Below the pieces are notes generated by a model. That model was not told where the DNA came from. It saw nothing but the letters and a program-made list of their open reading frames with translations, and did no database searches. Positions 61,565-64,000 of a DNA stretch of 64,000 nucleotides are shown here, piece by piece. The stretch's first letter is position 1; every line of letters begins with the position of its first letter. Origin of the DNA: Sporomusa ovata DSM 2662 (GTDB lineage Bacteria; Bacillota; Negativicutes; Sporomusales; Sporomusaceae); the NCBI RefSeq assembly GCF_000445445.1, contig NZ_ASXP01000006.1, positions 124,001-188,000 on the forward strand, read 5' to 3'. The translations under genes and the position numbers were made by a program.

Positions 61565-62194
61565 CTAGTTGACGCCCGAAGCTGTTTTGGACATTTCAAC
61601 TGCGTCATAAGCATTCTTGCAATAGCCATCTGCCGCACACCATGTAGCAACACTTTCGTCAACCGGGCCGCCGCCAACCAGAATGGTGGCTTTGGTACCA
61701 GTAGCTTTTACCGCTGCTACCGTTTCTTTCATCACATCAAAAGCAGTTGTCAACAGACAGAACATACCAACTACATCCGGATTGTGAGTTTTTACTGCCT
61801 CAATAAAGGTTTCGATCGGGGCATCGACACCAATATCCACTACTTTGAAACCATTGCAGTTTAGAATTGTGGAAACAATATTTTTACCGATATCATGAAT
61901 ATCATCTTTTACAGTTCCCAGGATAACTGTGCCGACAGCTTTTTTATCGCCGCTATTTGCAAGGGCCGAACCAAGAAGAGCTGCAGCATTTGAAAAAACT
62001 TCGGCAGACATAATCAATTCGGACAGGTAATAGTCACCTGCTTCATACAGTTTGCCTACGCCTTCCATACCTTCTTGCAGCTGCCCAAGAATCTCAACTG
62101 CTGACACACCGGCTGCAAGTTGTTCATTTACTGACGAAATTACTAAATCTTCCTCTAATTCAATTACCGCTTTTACCAAATCAATATTTGCCAT
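61565..62194 (-). CDS. Corrinoid (cobalamin-binding) methyltransferase carrier protein
   Basis: The 209-residue protein has an N-terminal helical cap (VEILGQLQEGMEGVGKLYEAGDYYLSELIMSAEVF) and a B12 domain with the DIHDIG motif, whose His binds cobalt, plus VGGGPVDE near the end. It carries methyl groups between a methyl-donor-specific enzyme and the pterin enzyme next to it. I used ATG 62194 with GGGGGAAT upstream. It lies 117 bp after the methyltransferase gene. The substrate-specific MT1 enzyme is not in the window. Confidence 0.94.
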   Translation of the reverse strand: MANIDLVKAVIELEEDLVISSVNEQLAAGVSAVEILGQLQEGMEGVGKLYEAGDYYLSELIMSAEVFSNAAALLGSALANSGDKKAVGTVILGTVKDDIHDIGKNIVSTILNCNGFKVVDIGVDAPIETFIEAVKTHNPDVVGMFCLLTTAFDVMKETVAAVKATGTKATILVGGGPVDESVATWCAADGYCKNAYDAVEMSKTASGVN

Positions 62195-62311
62195 TTCAAA
62201 TTCCCCCATATCATTAATTTATTTTAAATTAGATACTATACTTGTTACGTCACCTGCATTACAGGCTATTGAGACTGTTACAAGAAAGTGTGTTTTTTGA
62301 AACACACTCTA

Positions 62312-63115
62312 TTATTCATAAAGCCCTTTTCTATGAGCCTTAAGATAGTTTTTACAAAATCTATCATTGCCTAATAAAGCTTGTCCTGCGTATACCACGC
62401 CCATCATAGCTTTATCTGTTGGGTTAAGTATATAGCCATCCATTCCTACAGTCATGGTTTGAACTACAAATAAGCGATTAAGAACCGCCCGGTTAGGAAA
62501 ACCGTAGGAGATATTGCTCAAACCACAGGTAAGATGTACTGCGGGATATTTTTGCTTAATAGCATAAATAGCATCCAATACTGATTTCCCATATTTATCA
62601 TTAGTACTTAACGGCTTGATCAGTGGATCAAGGTAGATATCATCTTGCTGAATTCCCTCTTTTTCCATATCGTCAACCAACTTGCTGGCAATCCGTAAAC
62701 GGTCTTCAGCAGTTTCCGGCATACCGGCATCTTCAATGCAAAGAGCAACTATCTTGGCGTTAAACTCCTTTACCAGCGGAATGACTGCTTGGTAGCGTTT
62801 CTCTTCAGCAGTTGTAGAATTAATCATTCGCTTGCCATTAGTAGTCTTGGCCAGCATTAGTCCGGCTTTTAAAGCATTCTCATCAGGACTATCGATGCAT
62901 AGAGGTATATCGGTAACCTCTTGGATGGTATTTACCAGCCATTCCATACATTCAATTTCCTGTCCAACCATTGTTCCGCAGTTTACGTCCAGATAATTAG
63001 CACCGGCTGCCTCTTGTTGTTTGGCAACCTCTTGGATATAGGCTGTGTTCCTTGCTTCTACTGCTTCACGAATCGCCTTGCGACTAGTGTTAATAAGTTC
63101 TCCGATTATTAGCAT
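62312..63115 (-). CDS. Methyltetrahydrofolate:corrinoid methyltransferase (pterin-binding)
   Basis: The 267-residue protein is a pterin-binding TIM barrel: GELINTSRKAIREAV, GANYLDVNCGT, PLCIDSPDENALKAGL, INSTTAEEKRY, YLDPLIKPLS and TCGLSNISYGFPNR. It matches the MtgA/AcsE/MtvA-type enzymes that move methyl groups between corrinoid proteins and tetrahydrofolate. It leads the leftward C1 operon with the corrinoid protein. In acetogens such a pair feeds demethylated substrates (betaine, methoxyaromatics, vanillate) into the Wood-Ljungdahl pathway; which one applies here cannot be told. Confidence 0.93.
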   Translation of the reverse strand: MLIIGELINTSRKAIREAVEARNTAYIQEVAKQQEAAGANYLDVNCGTMVGQEIECMEWLVNTIQEVTDIPLCIDSPDENALKAGLMLAKTTNGKRMINSTTAEEKRYQAVIPLVKEFNAKIVALCIEDAGMPETAEDRLRIASKLVDDMEKEGIQQDDIYLDPLIKPLSTNDKYGKSVLDAIYAIKQKYPAVHLTCGLSNISYGFPNRAVLNRLFVVQTMTVGMDGYILNPTDKAMMGVVYAGQALLGNDRFCKNYLKAHRKGLYE

Positions 63116-63271
63116 TTATTCTTTATTCCTCCAATCGTTTTATACATGTTGTATATACATCTATATATAATATACCGCTAGCATTAAGTCTTGTCAATAC
63201 TATTTGTCTCATATTTCAAAAAAATCATACACTCCATTTGTTCACATGCTTTATAGTCTGTTAAAACACAA

Positions 63272-63299
63272 AGAAACCAGACAATTACGCCTGGTTTCT
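63272..63299 (-). terminator. Terminator after the HxlR gene
   Basis: AGAAACCAG (63272-63280) pairs with CTGGTTTCT (63291-63299); the minus-strand tail is TTTGTGTTTT. Confidence 0.75.
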
Positions 63300-63343
63300 C
63301 TATATTGTAGAATTGAAGACGGGTTTATGCAACAGTTTACTGT

Positions 63344-63721
63344 TCACTGACCGCTTCTCTGCTTCTTAATTTCTATCAACGTCTTACCCCATTTTGCAAA
63401 TTCATCAAGAACTGGCAAAAGTGTCTCCCCTATCTCTGTTAATGAATATTCAACACGTGGTGGTATTTCGTTGTACTGTACTCTATTTACAATTCCACTT
63501 TCCTCAAGTTCTTTAAGTGAACTTGTTAACATCATATTGGTTATTCCTACAACACATTTTTTTAATTCGTTATATCTAAGCGTCCCGTTTTGACAAAGCA
63601 CCCAAAGTATCGGTAGTTTCCACTTACCTTCTATAACCTTTAACGCGAATCCTACAGGGCATACATCATCTTCTATTGAAAAAGTAACTGCATCTTTCAC
63701 TTTTAAATCTCCTATACTCAT
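63344..63721 (-). CDS. HxlR-family transcriptional regulator
   Basis: The 125-residue protein is a winged helix of the HxlR/DUF24 group: CPVGFALKVIEGKWKLPILWVLCQNGTLRYNELKK, LTSSLKELEESGIVNR and PPRVEYSLTEIGETLLPVL. The Cys near residue 21 is the one used for thiol/redox or electrophile sensing in YodB/HypR-like members. It is divergent from the PNPOx-like gene and probably controls it. The 104-bp gap has GTAATAATAAT and ATTATTATTAATAC repeats that could be its operator. Confidence 0.9.
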   Translation of the reverse strand: MSIGDLKVKDAVTFSIEDDVCPVGFALKVIEGKWKLPILWVLCQNGTLRYNELKKCVVGITNMMLTSSLKELEESGIVNRVQYNEIPPRVEYSLTEIGETLLPVLDEFAKWGKTLIEIKKQRSGQ

Positions 63722-63730
63722 AAAAAACTT

Positions 63731-63780
63731 ACTTAGTAATAATAATCTGCATACTTGCTGTATTATTATTAATACTTATA
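63731..63780. promoter_or_regulatory. Probable HxlR operator
   Basis: AT-rich inverted elements TTAGTAATAATAAT and ATTATTATTAATAC lie between the divergent HxlR and PNPOx-like genes. Confidence 0.45.
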
Positions 63781-63825
63781 ATTATACTATAAACAATAAA
63801 TTAATTCTATATTGGAGGTTATTCT

Positions 63826-64000
63826 ATGAATGAAGTTCTTACATTTCTTCAAGACTGCAGAACATTTTTCGTTTCCACAGTTGAAGGCAATCAGCCAAAG
63901 GTTCGTCCATTTGGCTTTGTAATGGAGCATAACGGCAAGCTCTGCTTTGCTACCAGCAACCAAAAACCGGTCTATGCGCAATTAAAGGCCAATCCGAACA
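63826..64000 (+). CDS. Pyridoxamine 5'-phosphate oxidase-like flavoprotein, cut by window edge
   Basis: ATG 63826 follows TTGGAGG by 8 nt. The 58 visible residues (MNEVLTFLQDCRTFFVSTVEGNQPKVRPFGFVME, then KLCFATSNQKPVYAQLKANP) match the start of small FMN-binding PNPOx-like proteins. The rest lies outside. Such genes beside HxlR regulators often act in detoxification or flavin-dependent reduction. Confidence 0.85.
   Translation, partial: MNEVLTFLQDCRTFFVSTVEGNQPKVRPFGFVMEHNGKLCFATSNQKPVYAQLKANPN

Overview
The window looks like a chromosomal segment of an anaerobic, acetogen-like member of the Negativicutes (Sporomusa/Pelosinus type). The evidence is a pterin methyltransferase/corrinoid protein/RACo-type activator set, a hydroxylamine reductase (hybrid cluster protein), a YedE/TusA/DUF3343 selenium-type cluster, several chemoreceptors, an HD-GYP protein, and a pcrA-ligA-gatCAB housekeeping block. 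The genus is inferred from gene content only; there is no rRNA or tRNA gene to anchor it.

Layout. (1) About 1-9.95 kb is the replication and control end of a prophage or related element. A leftward operon encodes a sigma-like protein, two tiny proteins, a SNF2-type helicase, a VRR-NUC nuclease, a fused Cas4-like nuclease/ATPase, a DUF669 protein, a family B DNA polymerase and a primase-helicase cut by the window edge. A rightward XRE repressor faces it across a duplicated promoter/operator region. The sigma-like gene has a leader with two long complementary pairings, one of which would hide its ribosome binding site. (2) About 10-28.3 kb is a host accessory region with much decay: DUF503, YjbQ and DUF523 genes; CheY, CheW and chemoreceptor genes; an IS110 remnant; a broken cyclodeaminase gene; hcp; a TPR fragment; a ferritin-like gene; an oxidoreductase/TetR/SDR cassette; HD-GYP; and a broken secreted-protein gene. 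At least four decayed pieces of one small LysM gene are scattered here, and two pairs of direct repeats flank cassettes. (3) About 28.3-38.4 kb carries ogt and Ada-AlkA alkylation repair, an MFS/MerR pair, DUF6904, an FMN-dependent alpha-hydroxy-acid dehydrogenase family gene, an RlmD-like methyltransferase and a Lon-like protease. (4) 38.4-47.4 kb is housekeeping: a CPBP protease, gatB, gatA, gatC, ligA (with an unusual insertion) and pcrA. (5) 47.5-50.2 kb holds the selenium-type cluster and its divergent LysR regulator. (6) 50.2-52.4 kb is a radical SAM/TIGR03915 DNA-repair pair behind a 41-bp palindrome with LexA-like half sites. (7) 52.4-57.5 kb has a divergent polysaccharide deacetylase, then a chemoreceptor-STAS-CheY-(MshEN-like+CheX-like) signalling cluster. 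(8) 57.5-63.1 kb has YajQ, then the C1/corrinoid genes, all leftward. (9) The right edge has an HxlR regulator divergent from a truncated pyridoxamine-phosphate-oxidase-like gene.

How it fits together. The chromosomal genes describe a motile, c-di-GMP-signalling anaerobe that uses corrinoid/folate methyl transfer and has several DNA-repair routes. The least explained features are the prophage leader RNA at 8140-8300, the 41-bp palindrome at 50224-50264, the c-di-GMP-type/CheX-type fusion at 56545-57420, and the unknown protein inside the corrinoid operon (60347-60781).
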